Assembly (NCBI GenBank): GCA_042091495.1
Contig: JBELHJ010000025.1
Coordinates: forward strand, 1-31,823
Length of the DNA stretch: 31,823 nt
Direction: 5' to 3'
Source of the DNA: JBELHJ01 sp042091495
Lineage (GTDB): Bacteria; Bacteroidota; Bacteroidia; Flavobacteriales; Flavobacteriaceae
A program made the translations under genes and the position numbers. Each line of letters opens with the position of its first letter. The first letter of the stretch is position 1. This document shows, piece by piece, positions 24,868-31,823 of the stretch. A model generated the notes under the pieces. That model worked only from the letters and a program-made list of their open reading frames with translations, searched no databases and was not told where the DNA came from.

Positions 24868-26493
24868 GGAACTAATAATACTAATGGTGATAATGGTTTG
24901 TCGCAATCTAAACCCTTAAAAACATTTGCATACGCGATAAATACAGCATGGCAAAAAGGCGATTTAATTTATGTAATGCAAGGTGAGTTTTCCAACTATA
25001 ATTATGGTAATGGTGAATTAAATAACCCACCAGTAGTTAATTTTGATAATTTTTCTGGAGATTCAGATCTCTACAATCCTTTAGTTATTAAAAATATGCA
25101 GGGTGATTCACCTGTGGTTAAATTTGATGGTAAAGGTGGTTTTAATGGTAATATAAATCATCTAGAAATTTCTGGTATTGAAATTATTGGTCCCAACCAA
25201 GAAATCAACTATCAAACTGCCATGTCTAACCGCTTAATTCAAGACAATTACTTTACAGGTAGGGGAATAGCCATATGGGAAGGTCATCACATTAATATTA
25301 ATAATTGTAAAATTCATGATTGTCCTAATTCTGGAATTAGAGTTAACAATGGAGATTATTGTTTAATATCTAATAATGAGGTCTATAACAACACTTGGTG
25401 GTCTGCAAACGCAGAGAGTGGAATTGTTTTTGCTACAGTTAAAGCTATAGATAATTTTAGTTTCACTAAAATGCGAATAACAGATAATTTAGTCTATAAT
25501 AACATCAATAAAATTCCTTTTTATTCAAAAAGTAATGGATGCATAGGAACTGGATATGGGTGTATAGATTACAATAAAATTCAGGATGGTATGGGTTGTT
25601 ATATCACAAGAAATAATCAAGTACCTGATAAATTTGGAAATGTTAATCCTAATGGTCTTTATAATGGTCAATTTATTATTGCAAATAATTTAGCTTATGG
25701 AAATGGCGTTAATGGTGTTGTTGTTCATAAAACCGATAATGTTGTTGTTACAAACAATACTATTTACCGTAACGGCGAAGTTCCAGTAACTATAGACCCT
25801 AACGATTCAGAAGAATGGAAGCGAAATTTAAGTTCAGGCCGACAAGGCTGGTCTGGACTTACTATAAATAATTCGAGTTACATAAAGATCTATAATAATG
25901 TTATTTCAGCTCGATTAGATACTGATAATGCATTTAGAGTTGTATTTGATCCTGATGAATATACTCCTCAAAATATCAATAAACGTAATAATATTATATC
26001 TAAAGGCAATTGCCAGAATTATTGTAACTACTATGTAAATGGTCAGGAATTTAGTGCTTTCCCTTATGCTGACCCCATGTTTAAAAATTTAAATTTAGAA
26101 ACATTGGATTTAAGCTTAGAAGGAAGTAGTTCGTTAATTGATGCCGGGCATACACATAATAACTTGCCAATTTTTGATATAAATGGCGATCTAAGAGTTA
26201 ATGGTACCGTTGATATAGGTGCCTATGAATATTATGAACCTTTAGATGACCAAACCAATGATTTGGTATTACAAAAGATTAATCCAATTTACCCCAATCC
26301 CTTTAATAATAAAGTAGTGATTAATGATGATAGTGTTAATAGGATTGTAGTCTATGATATTTCTGGAAGGAAGTTATTGTCAATCAATGAATTAAGTGCT
26401 GAGTTATATTTAGGCTTTTTAAAAAGAGGTACTTATATTTTTGAATTACATAAGAAACAAAGTATTACTTCTTATAAAATTGTAAAGCATTGA
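24868..26493 (+). CDS. Secreted right-handed parallel beta-helix protein with T9SS tail, 5' end missing
   Basis: The frame is open at the gap edge and reads GTNNTNGDNGLSQSKPLKTFAYAIN before the first in-frame TTG, which is a common N-terminal cap of right-handed beta-helix proteins. Coils rich in Asn and Ile follow (GHHININNCKIHD, NSGIRVNNGDYCLISNNEVYNN, NGVVVHKTDNVVVTNNTIYRN, SSYIKIYNNVIS). This is the fold of many polysaccharide lyases and of some glycoside hydrolases. No family-specific catalytic motif is evident to me, so the activity is open. A short segment (LEGSSSLIDAGH, DINGDLRVNGTVDIGAYEY) closes the helix. A T9SS type A tail follows from about 26275 (YPNPFNNKVV, VYDISGRKL, KRGTYIFEL). 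It lies between the symporter and susC. Confidence 0.85.
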   Translation, partial: GTNNTNGDNGLSQSKPLKTFAYAINTAWQKGDLIYVMQGEFSNYNYGNGELNNPPVVNFDNFSGDSDLYNPLVIKNMQGDSPVVKFDGKGGFNGNINHLEISGIEIIGPNQEINYQTAMSNRLIQDNYFTGRGIAIWEGHHININNCKIHDCPNSGIRVNNGDYCLISNNEVYNNTWWSANAESGIVFATVKAIDNFSFTKMRITDNLVYNNINKIPFYSKSNGCIGTGYGCIDYNKIQDGMGCYITRNNQVPDKFGNVNPNGLYNGQFIIANNLAYGNGVNGVVVHKTDNVVVTNNTIYRNGEVPVTIDPNDSEEWKRNLSSGRQGWSGLTINNSSYIKIYNNVISARLDTDNAFRVVFDPDEYTPQNINKRNNIISKGNCQNYCNYYVNGQEFSAFPYADPMFKNLNLETLDLSLEGSSSLIDAGHTHNNLPIFDINGDLRVNGTVDIGAYEYYEPLDDQTNDLVLQKINPIYPNPFNNKVVINDDSVNRIVVYDISGRKLLSINELSAELYLGFLKRGTYIFELHKKQSITSYKIVKH

Positions 26494-26507
26494 TAGAAAG
26501 AAATAAT

Positions 26508-26563
26508 ACACCCATTTGTTATAGATTATGATTTAATATTCATAAAAAAACGAATGTGTTTTT
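26508..26563 (+). terminator. Terminator-like nested hairpin between the beta-helix gene and susC
   Basis: An outer stem pairs 26508-26520 with 26549-26559 (11 base pairs with a CC bulge and one G-T pair) and is followed by TTTTT at 26559-26563. An inner stem TTATGA (26526-26531) with TCATAA (26540-26545) lies within its loop. The arrangement could end or attenuate transcription from the xylose genes before susC. The loop is large and the stem is AT-rich, so stability is uncertain. Confidence 0.4.
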
Positions 26564-26587
26564 AAATAAATTTAATACAACTAATTA

Positions 26588-26599
26588 AACTAACTAATA
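26588..26599 (+). promoter_or_regulatory. Leader motif AACTAACTAATA upstream of susC
   Basis: The same 12-mer is found before the GH43 gene (19147-19158). Here it ends two bases before the susC ATG, where a ribosome-binding site would be expected. No Shine-Dalgarno sequence is present. Confidence 0.35.
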
Positions 26600-26601
26600 T
26601 T

Positions 26602-29600
26602 ATGAAACAACTATATCTAGTTGCTTTTTTGTTACCTTTTATGTGTTTTGCACAAACCCGTTCAATCACTGGAACAGTAACAGATGAGAATAAGCAACCT
26701 TTACCTGGCGCAACTGTTCAAATTCAAGGTGTTCAAGGTATTGGAAGTATTACCGATTTTGATGGGAATTTTACGATTCAATTGACTAACAATGATCAAA
26801 ATACCTTATTAATATCTTATTTAGGCTATTTGGAGGAAACCGTTGATGTAAGTTCAACAAATACAGTTTCCGTTTCATTAGCGCCAGATGTAACTAAATT
26901 AGAGGAAGTTATAGTCGTTGGATACGGTACTGTTTTAAGAAAAGATTTAACTGGAGCTGTTTCTTCTGTAAAAGTTGAAGATAATGTTGCTAGACAATCT
27001 ATGTCTGTTGATCAGTTATTAGAAGGACGTGCAGCTGGTGTTCAAGTCACAGGTAACCTATCAAATCCAAATTCAGGTTTTTCAGTAAAAATTCGAGGCA
27101 CAAACAGTTTAAGGGGTAATAATGAGCCTTTGTATGTTGTAGATGGTATCATTATGTCATCTGCCGGAGAAGACGCTGCACTCAATTTAGGGGGTAATGA
27201 TCTTCAAAGCAATCAAAATGGTTTGAATGGAATAAACCCTCGAGACATAGAACGTATAGAGGTGTTAAAAGATGCTTCAGCAACTGCTATTTATGGGTCA
27301 AGAGGGGCAAACGGAGTTATTATTATAACTACTAAACAAGGCGAAAAAGGAAAAGTAACTATTAATGCTTTTAATCAAACCAGTATTTCTAATATTTCAA
27401 AAAAACTTAACCCATTAGATGGTATAGGATTTGCTAATTATAGAAATGAAATAGATTTTAATGCCTCCGAAATTTCAGGAAATCCTTACCAGCCAGCCTA
27501 TCAAATAGATAATTCTTCCGGATTGATTTACAGAATTAATTACAACGAAACAACGGGAGATGCAGTAGTGGCCTCCTCACCTTACGAAGAATATTCTTGG
27601 CAAGATGAAATATACAGAACAGGAATTTCAAACTCCTCAGGTATTTCTGCTAGAGGAGGTTCCGATTTAGGTAATTTCTACTTTTCTATGGGGCTATTAG
27701 ATCACAAGCCTATAGTTAACGGCTCATCATATAAAACAGGTGATTTTAGATTAAATCTAAAACGCGATTTATCTAAACGCCTAAGTTTACAATTAAATTT
27801 TAGTGCATTTACAGGAAAGGGAGATTTTGCTCAAGATGCAGACAGAGCAGCAGGTTCCAGAAGTTTTTACAGAACTGGTGTAGTCTACAGGCCATTAGTA
27901 AGTGATAATGTTGAATTAGATATTGATGATGAGGCTTACATTAATAGTCCAATTTCTTTTCTTGAGGACTTTTCTGACCTTACTGAGGAAACAAGGTATT
28001 TTGGAAATTTAAGATTGAATTATGATATACCAATAAAAGGGCTCTCATATAGTTTAAGAGTAGGGGGCAATCAAAGAACAAAAATTAGAAATCGTTTTTA
28101 TGGTCCAACGACTTACATTGGACAACGTGCTATTAATGGAAATGGACAACTTACTATGTCTGAATTAAATTCATTCGGCTTCCAAATTAATAACTTGTTA
28201 AATTACAACAGAACGTTTAATAGAATTCATCGTATTAATGCAGTTGCAGGTATTACCTATGATGAGAGAAAATCTGATAACTCCGTTTATCGTGTTGAGG
28301 ATTTTTCAACTTTTGAATTTGGAGCAGATCAACCATTTTATGGACAATCTGTTACTTATCCATTAGAAATTCGCCAAACAGAAACACAGTTATTTTCATA
28401 CTTAGCAAGGGTAAATTACACTTTAAAGAACCGTTATGTGTTTACTGCTTCATTTAGAGCAGACGGGTCTTCTAAGTTTAGAAATGATAATAAGTATGGT
28501 TATTTTCCTTCAGCAGCATTTGCATGGCGAGCTAACAATGAGCCTTTTATAAAAAACACAAACTTATTTAATGAATTAAAATTTAGAGTGGGATGGGGTC
28601 AAACAGGAAATCAAGCCATAAGACCATACCAAACACTTGCAAATTATGGCCCCGAATTGGTTGCTGGACCTGGTAATACCACTTCAATTGGTTTTGTGCC
28701 TTTAAATATTGGTAATTCTGATTTGAAATGGGAGTTTACCGAACAAGTTAATGCAGGTCTTGATTTTGATTTTAACTTTTTACCAATTAGTGGAAGTTTT
28801 GATATTTATAATAAAACAACTGAAGATTTACTTCAATTGTCACCCTTACCTCCATCTGCAGGATTTGATAGTCTTTTTATAAACCGTGGAGGATTAGAAA
28901 ATAAAGGAGTAGAATTGGCTTTATTGGCCAATATTGTTGATACTCCTGATTTTAAATTTTCAATAGGAGGTAATATAGCATTTAATAGAACAAAAATCAC
29001 AAATCTAGGAATTCCTAATAGTGATTTATTTATAGACGGCAGTATGCAGCAACGTTCATTTTATTTAGGTAACACAATTTCAACAGGTGTTTATTTTAAA
29101 TATCCAGCAAATATTTTTGTTGAAGGTGAAGAATCTGCGCTTTTTTATGGTTTTGAAACCGACGGTATTTACCAAGAAGGAGATGATTTTCCCATCGCAG
29201 GTAATCAACCTGGTGATTTAAAAATTATTGATCAAAATGGAGATGGTAATATTGATGATTCCGATCGTACTATAATTGGTAATCCAAATCCGGATTTTAC
29301 GTTCGGAGGCACCTTAAACTTATCATTTAAGAATTGGTCGTTAAGCGCTTTGTTTAGTGGAGTTCAAGGTAACGATGTTATCAACGGATGGGCTGCAGAC
29401 GTCGGTGGTGTAGAGGGTACTTTTATCAACATTTTTGAGAAAGGTTATACAAATGCTTGGCGTTCTGACGCACCGTCTAATTCGTATCCAAGATTGGGTT
29501 ATTCTAATAGAACACCTATTAATACAAATGATGCTAATATCACAAATGATCCTTCTGTTGCAATGCCAGATACATTTATTGAAGATGGAAGCTTTGTAAG

Positions 29601-29829
29601 GCTAAAAAATATCACTTTGGGATATGATTTACCTGTTAAAGACTTTTCAAGTATATTCTCAAGGTTTAATGTATATATTTCTGCACAAAACTTATTTACT
29701 TGGACAGATTATTCAGGATATGATCCAGAAATTTCTTCTTTTTTATATGATGGTACTCGAACAGGAATTGACTGGTATGGTCCACCAAATGTGAGAATGT
29801 TTACTTTAGGATTAAATATTGACTTTTAA
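26602..29829 (+). CDS. SusC-like TonB-dependent outer-membrane transporter
   Basis: This is an outer-membrane channel that imports oligosaccharides, powered by TonB, with the SusD-like lipoprotein acting as its lid. The product has 1075 residues. A signal peptide covers 1-18 (ends MCFAQ). A carboxypeptidase-regulatory-like domain follows at about 20-95 (SITGTVTDENKQPLPGATVQIQG is its first strand pair). The TonB box and plug region starts near LEEVIVVGYGT, and NEPLYVVDGIIM and ATAIYGSRGANGVIIITT are SusC plug hallmarks. The remainder is the 22-strand barrel, ending in an outer-membrane C-terminal strand (MFTLGLNIDF). The length is typical. susD follows 11 bases downstream. Substrate specificity cannot be read from the sequence. 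Confidence 0.96.
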   Translation: MKQLYLVAFLLPFMCFAQTRSITGTVTDENKQPLPGATVQIQGVQGIGSITDFDGNFTIQLTNNDQNTLLISYLGYLEETVDVSSTNTVSVSLAPDVTKLEEVIVVGYGTVLRKDLTGAVSSVKVEDNVARQSMSVDQLLEGRAAGVQVTGNLSNPNSGFSVKIRGTNSLRGNNEPLYVVDGIIMSSAGEDAALNLGGNDLQSNQNGLNGINPRDIERIEVLKDASATAIYGSRGANGVIIITTKQGEKGKVTINAFNQTSISNISKKLNPLDGIGFANYRNEIDFNASEISGNPYQPAYQIDNSSGLIYRINYNETTGDAVVASSPYEEYSWQDEIYRTGISNSSGISARGGSDLGNFYFSMGLLDHKPIVNGSSYKTGDFRLNLKRDLSKRLSLQLNFSAFTGKGDFAQDADRAAGSRSFYRTGVVYRPLVSDNVELDIDDEAYINSPISFLEDFSDLTEETRYFGNLRLNYDIPIKGLSYSLRVGGNQRTKIRNRFYGPTTYIGQRAINGNGQLTMSELNSFGFQINNLLNYNRTFNRIHRINAVAGITYDERKSDNSVYRVEDFSTFEFGADQPFYGQSVTYPLEIRQTETQLFSYLARVNYTLKNRYVFTASFRADGSSKFRNDNKYGYFPSAAFAWRANNEPFIKNTNLFNELKFRVGWGQTGNQAIRPYQTLANYGPELVAGPGNTTSIGFVPLNIGNSDLKWEFTEQVNAGLDFDFNFLPISGSFDIYNKTTEDLLQLSPLPPSAGFDSLFINRGGLENKGVELALLANIVDTPDFKFSIGGNIAFNRTKITNLGIPNSDLFIDGSMQQRSFYLGNTISTGVYFKYPANIFVEGEESALFYGFETDGIYQEGDDFPIAGNQPGDLKIIDQNGDGNIDDSDRTIIGNPNPDFTFGGTLNLSFKNWSLSALFSGVQGNDVINGWAADVGGVEGTFINIFEKGYTNAWRSDAPSNSYPRLGYSNRTPINTNDANITNDPSVAMPDTFIEDGSFVRLKNITLGYDLPVKDFSSIFSRFNVYISAQNLFTWTDYSGYDPEISSFLYDGTRTGIDWYGPPNVRMFTLGLNIDF

Positions 29830-29840
29830 ACTTAACTATT

Positions 29841-31403
29841 ATGAAAATTTCAAAATATATTTATTTATTCGTTTTTTCAATATGTTTTACACTGAGTTGT
29901 GATTTAGAGGAAGAACCACCTTATCTGGCTAACGAGAATGTTTTTTCATCAGCTTCAGACGCAGTTAAAGCTTTAGATGGGATTTACGCATCAATGAACG
30001 GCTATGATTATTATGCTAATATGTATCATTTCTTATTCAATGTTTCTTCTGGATTGGGATGGACTAAGCGTGGTCAAACCGGTGCTGCTCCAAGTCCAGA
30101 TAATTTAGCCGAAGGTTCTCTAAATTTTGGTGCAAGTAGAAATATTGAGCGTGTTTGGATTCAAGTTTATCGTGCAATAGGTAGAGCAAATGACGCTATC
30201 AGTTCTATTACGGTTGATCCACTATCAGAAGATGATAATCAAAGAATTTTAAATGACGTTGCTGGACAAGCTTATTTCTTAAGAGCACACATGTATTTTA
30301 ACTTGGTTAGGGCATGGGGTGAAGTCCCTTTAAGAGTTCAGCCAACTTCAATGTCAACTATACATTTAGCCGTATCATCTGAAGAGGACATTTATACACA
30401 AATTTTAAGTGATGTTAATTCGGCTATTGCGCTAATGAATGCTTCTTCTGGTAATCATTATCCTAAAATTTATGCTGCCTACATGTTATTGTCAAAGATC
30501 CATATGCAGCAAGCAGGAAATGACAACTCCAGTGAACATTGGCAAAAAGCATATGATGCTGCTAAAATGGTTTACGACGAAGGGGGATATGCTTTAGTTC
30601 CTAATTATGCCGATTTATTTGATGAATCTAGTGATCTTGAAATTGGTAACGAGATAGAAAGTATTTTTGAAATTCAATCAAGTAACCTTTCTCAACATCC
30701 AGTTTCCACTGATTTTGTTAGAGCTTTTACGGCATCCAATTATTTAGCAGTTCAAACATTTGGTTGGCTAATGGTTAATGTTGATACATATGAATCTCAT
30801 AACATGACCTATCCTGGTGATTCAAGAATGGATGTGACTTACATATCAGAATTTATTAAAAAACGTGCTGGTGCAGGTAACCCATGGAAAGGTTATCCAG
30901 CAAGAACCAATAGGAGCAAATGGAATGCATTTCCATATTTTCACAAGTTTGCCCAAAAAGATCAGGAAAGTGCAGTACTTTATGGTAATCAAAATTTTAT
31001 AGTATATCGCTATGCGGAGTTGTTACTTATGTTAGCTGAGATTTCAAACGAATTAGGTCTGGCTGGTGAAGCATTAGATTATGCGACACAAGTTTTAAGT
31101 AGATCAAATTTAACACCACATTCTGGTTACACTTCAGGACAAGACGCGTTTCGTGATGCTATAATGCGAGAGTATAAATATGAACTTCTATTTGAAGGGG
31201 AAGATTGGTTTAACAACAGGAGAAGAGGTTTACAATGGTTTTTAGATAAAACTGTAATTCCTCATAATACCGGTATTGATGATCAAGGCAACGTTTTATA
31301 TACCTTTAAAAATGGAATTGATAATGAAATGCGAACAGATGCAAGTATTATGAAATTTCCAATTCCACTTGCAGAAATTAACAATAATCAAGAAATTAAC
31401 TAA
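29841..31403 (+). CDS. SusD-like surface glycan-binding lipoprotein
   Basis: Pairs with SusC at the outer membrane, binds oligosaccharides and closes over the channel. The product has 520 residues. The lipoprotein signal ends at Cys20 (CFTLSC), followed at once by acidic residues (DLEEEPP), which agrees with the Bacteroidetes lipoprotein export signal for surface display. SusD/RagB family features include the N-terminal ANENVFSSASDAVKALDGIY, the TPR-like helices (AYFLRAHMYFNLVRAWGEVPL) and the C-terminal YELLFEGEDWFNNRRRG with FPIPLAEI. The gene follows susC by 11 bases and precedes the small secreted protein gene by 19 bases. Confidence 0.95.
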   Translation: MKISKYIYLFVFSICFTLSCDLEEEPPYLANENVFSSASDAVKALDGIYASMNGYDYYANMYHFLFNVSSGLGWTKRGQTGAAPSPDNLAEGSLNFGASRNIERVWIQVYRAIGRANDAISSITVDPLSEDDNQRILNDVAGQAYFLRAHMYFNLVRAWGEVPLRVQPTSMSTIHLAVSSEEDIYTQILSDVNSAIALMNASSGNHYPKIYAAYMLLSKIHMQQAGNDNSSEHWQKAYDAAKMVYDEGGYALVPNYADLFDESSDLEIGNEIESIFEIQSSNLSQHPVSTDFVRAFTASNYLAVQTFGWLMVNVDTYESHNMTYPGDSRMDVTYISEFIKKRAGAGNPWKGYPARTNRSKWNAFPYFHKFAQKDQESAVLYGNQNFIVYRYAELLLMLAEISNELGLAGEALDYATQVLSRSNLTPHSGYTSGQDAFRDAIMREYKYELLFEGEDWFNNRRRGLQWFLDKTVIPHNTGIDDQGNVLYTFKNGIDNEMRTDASIMKFPIPLAEINNNQEIN

Positions 31404-31422
31404 ACATTATAAATCAATAATT

Positions 31423-31773
31423 ATGAAAAAATATTTATTAACATTACTATTTGTAGTAGGTTTAACCTCTTTCTCTTTTAGTCAAGGTAAGGGTCAAATT
31501 AAAAGAGCTAATGATATTACAGGTCACATAGCAAAACAGTTAAACTTATCTGATGAAGATCGGGAAAAAGTTAATGCTATTTACCTTGCTCAAATTGTTT
31601 CTAATTCTGATCAAATTAAAGGTAAAGAACTTAATCAAAAACAAAAGCAAGAAATTTATAAGAGTGGTAATTTAGAGCGCACTGCGGCTTTAGTTGAAGC
31701 TTTTGGTAATGAAAAAGGAAATGCTATTGCTAAAGCTGGTTTTGCAGCAATGAAAGCAATTAGAAAAAAGTAA
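31423..31773 (+). CDS. Small secreted helical protein downstream of SusD (116 aa)
   Basis: I do not recognise a firm family. The ATG at 31423 gives a clean signal peptide (MKKYLLTLLFVVGLTSFSFS, then QG). The longer frame from 31369 overlaps susD and lacks a signal. The mature part, about 95 residues, is helical and lysine-rich. LNLSDEDREKVNAIYLAQI recalls the L-x-L-[ST]-x-E/Q pattern of Spy/CpxP-like periplasmic proteins, but the match is weak. No cysteine is present in the mature part. The 19-base spacing after susD suggests co-transcription. A role in periplasmic stress protection or in stabilising exported PUL proteins is conjecture. Confidence 0.7.
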   Translation: MKKYLLTLLFVVGLTSFSFSQGKGQIKRANDITGHIAKQLNLSDEDREKVNAIYLAQIVSNSDQIKGKELNQKQKQEIYKSGNLERTAALVEAFGNEKGNAIAKAGFAAMKAIRKK

Positions 31774-31823
31774 ACTATTTTTAAATTAGTTAGTTAAGAC
31801 CTGTGTAATGATCTAAATATTAG

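Noticed and set aside
24898..24900. TTG as the start of the beta-helix protein
   Set aside because: The conserved beta-helix cap begins ten codons earlier at the gap edge, and a signal peptide is required upstream.
24710..24919. Short plus-strand reading frame spanning gap 3
   Set aside because: It is made of the symporter end in another frame, N codons and the beta-helix gene in another frame.
31369..31422. Upstream start for the small secreted protein
   Set aside because: The extra 18 residues overlap susD and hide the signal peptide, which begins properly at the ATG at 31423.
1..31823. tRNA, rRNA, CRISPR arrays, insertion sequences or prophage genes
   Set aside because: No repeat-spacer pattern, transposase or integrase motif, or recognisable RNA gene sequence was found by eye on either strand.

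Overview
The window looks like a chromosomal contig from a marine-type member of the Flavobacteriaceae (Bacteroidota). The evidence is low GC content, start codons mostly without a Shine-Dalgarno sequence, SusC/SusD proteins, a hybrid two-component system of Bacteroidetes type, lipoproteins with acidic residues after the lipid cysteine, and three secreted proteins with type IX secretion (T9SS) C-terminal tails. Three runs of exactly 100 N (6452-6551, 10886-10985, 24768-24867) are scaffold gaps. Each falls in or at the edge of a gene, and reading frames and family lengths show they are placeholders and not true distances. No gene-free stretch exceeds 300 bases. No tRNA, rRNA, CRISPR array or insertion sequence was seen.

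Region 1 (1-8624) is ordinary chromosome. It holds a secreted endonuclease/exonuclease/phosphatase-fold nuclease, a 59-residue CDGSH iron-sulfur protein, the helicase RecG, an M1 aminopeptidase divergent from recG, a membrane-anchored protein of unknown function, and a UvrD/PcrA-type helicase that has lost its N-terminus in gap 1.

Region 2 (8614-31823) is a polysaccharide utilization locus (PUL). It opens with a hybrid two-component sensor/regulator on the minus strand, cut by gap 2 but clearly one gene. Divergent from it are two sulfatases (sulfamidase-like and iduronate-2-sulfatase-like) and a methyltransferase. Next come a remnant of a GH20 beta-hexosaminidase, a DUF885 lipoprotein and a secreted T9SS protein of unknown function. 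The main operon follows: a GH43 glycosidase, xylulokinase (TTG start), xylose isomerase (4-base overlap), a sodium/sugar symporter, a secreted parallel beta-helix protein (5' end cut by gap 3), SusC, SusD and a small secreted protein.

Taken together, SusC/SusD would bind and import sulfated oligosaccharides at the cell surface. The beta-helix protein may act outside the cell, the sulfatases would remove sulfate, GH43 would release a pentose (most likely xylose), the symporter would bring it into the cytoplasm, and XylA and XylB would feed it into the pentose phosphate pathway. The likely substrate is a sulfated, xylose-containing algal glycan such as ulvan or a sulfated xylan or xylogalactan. 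This is inference from gene content. No recognised endo-acting depolymerase is visible, so the beta-helix protein is the best candidate for that role. The most unusual observations are the noncanonical sulfatase motif (C-G-G-S-R), the GH20 remnant, the unassigned beta-helix protein, a terminator-like nested hairpin before susC, and a repeated leader motif that carries stop codons in all three frames.
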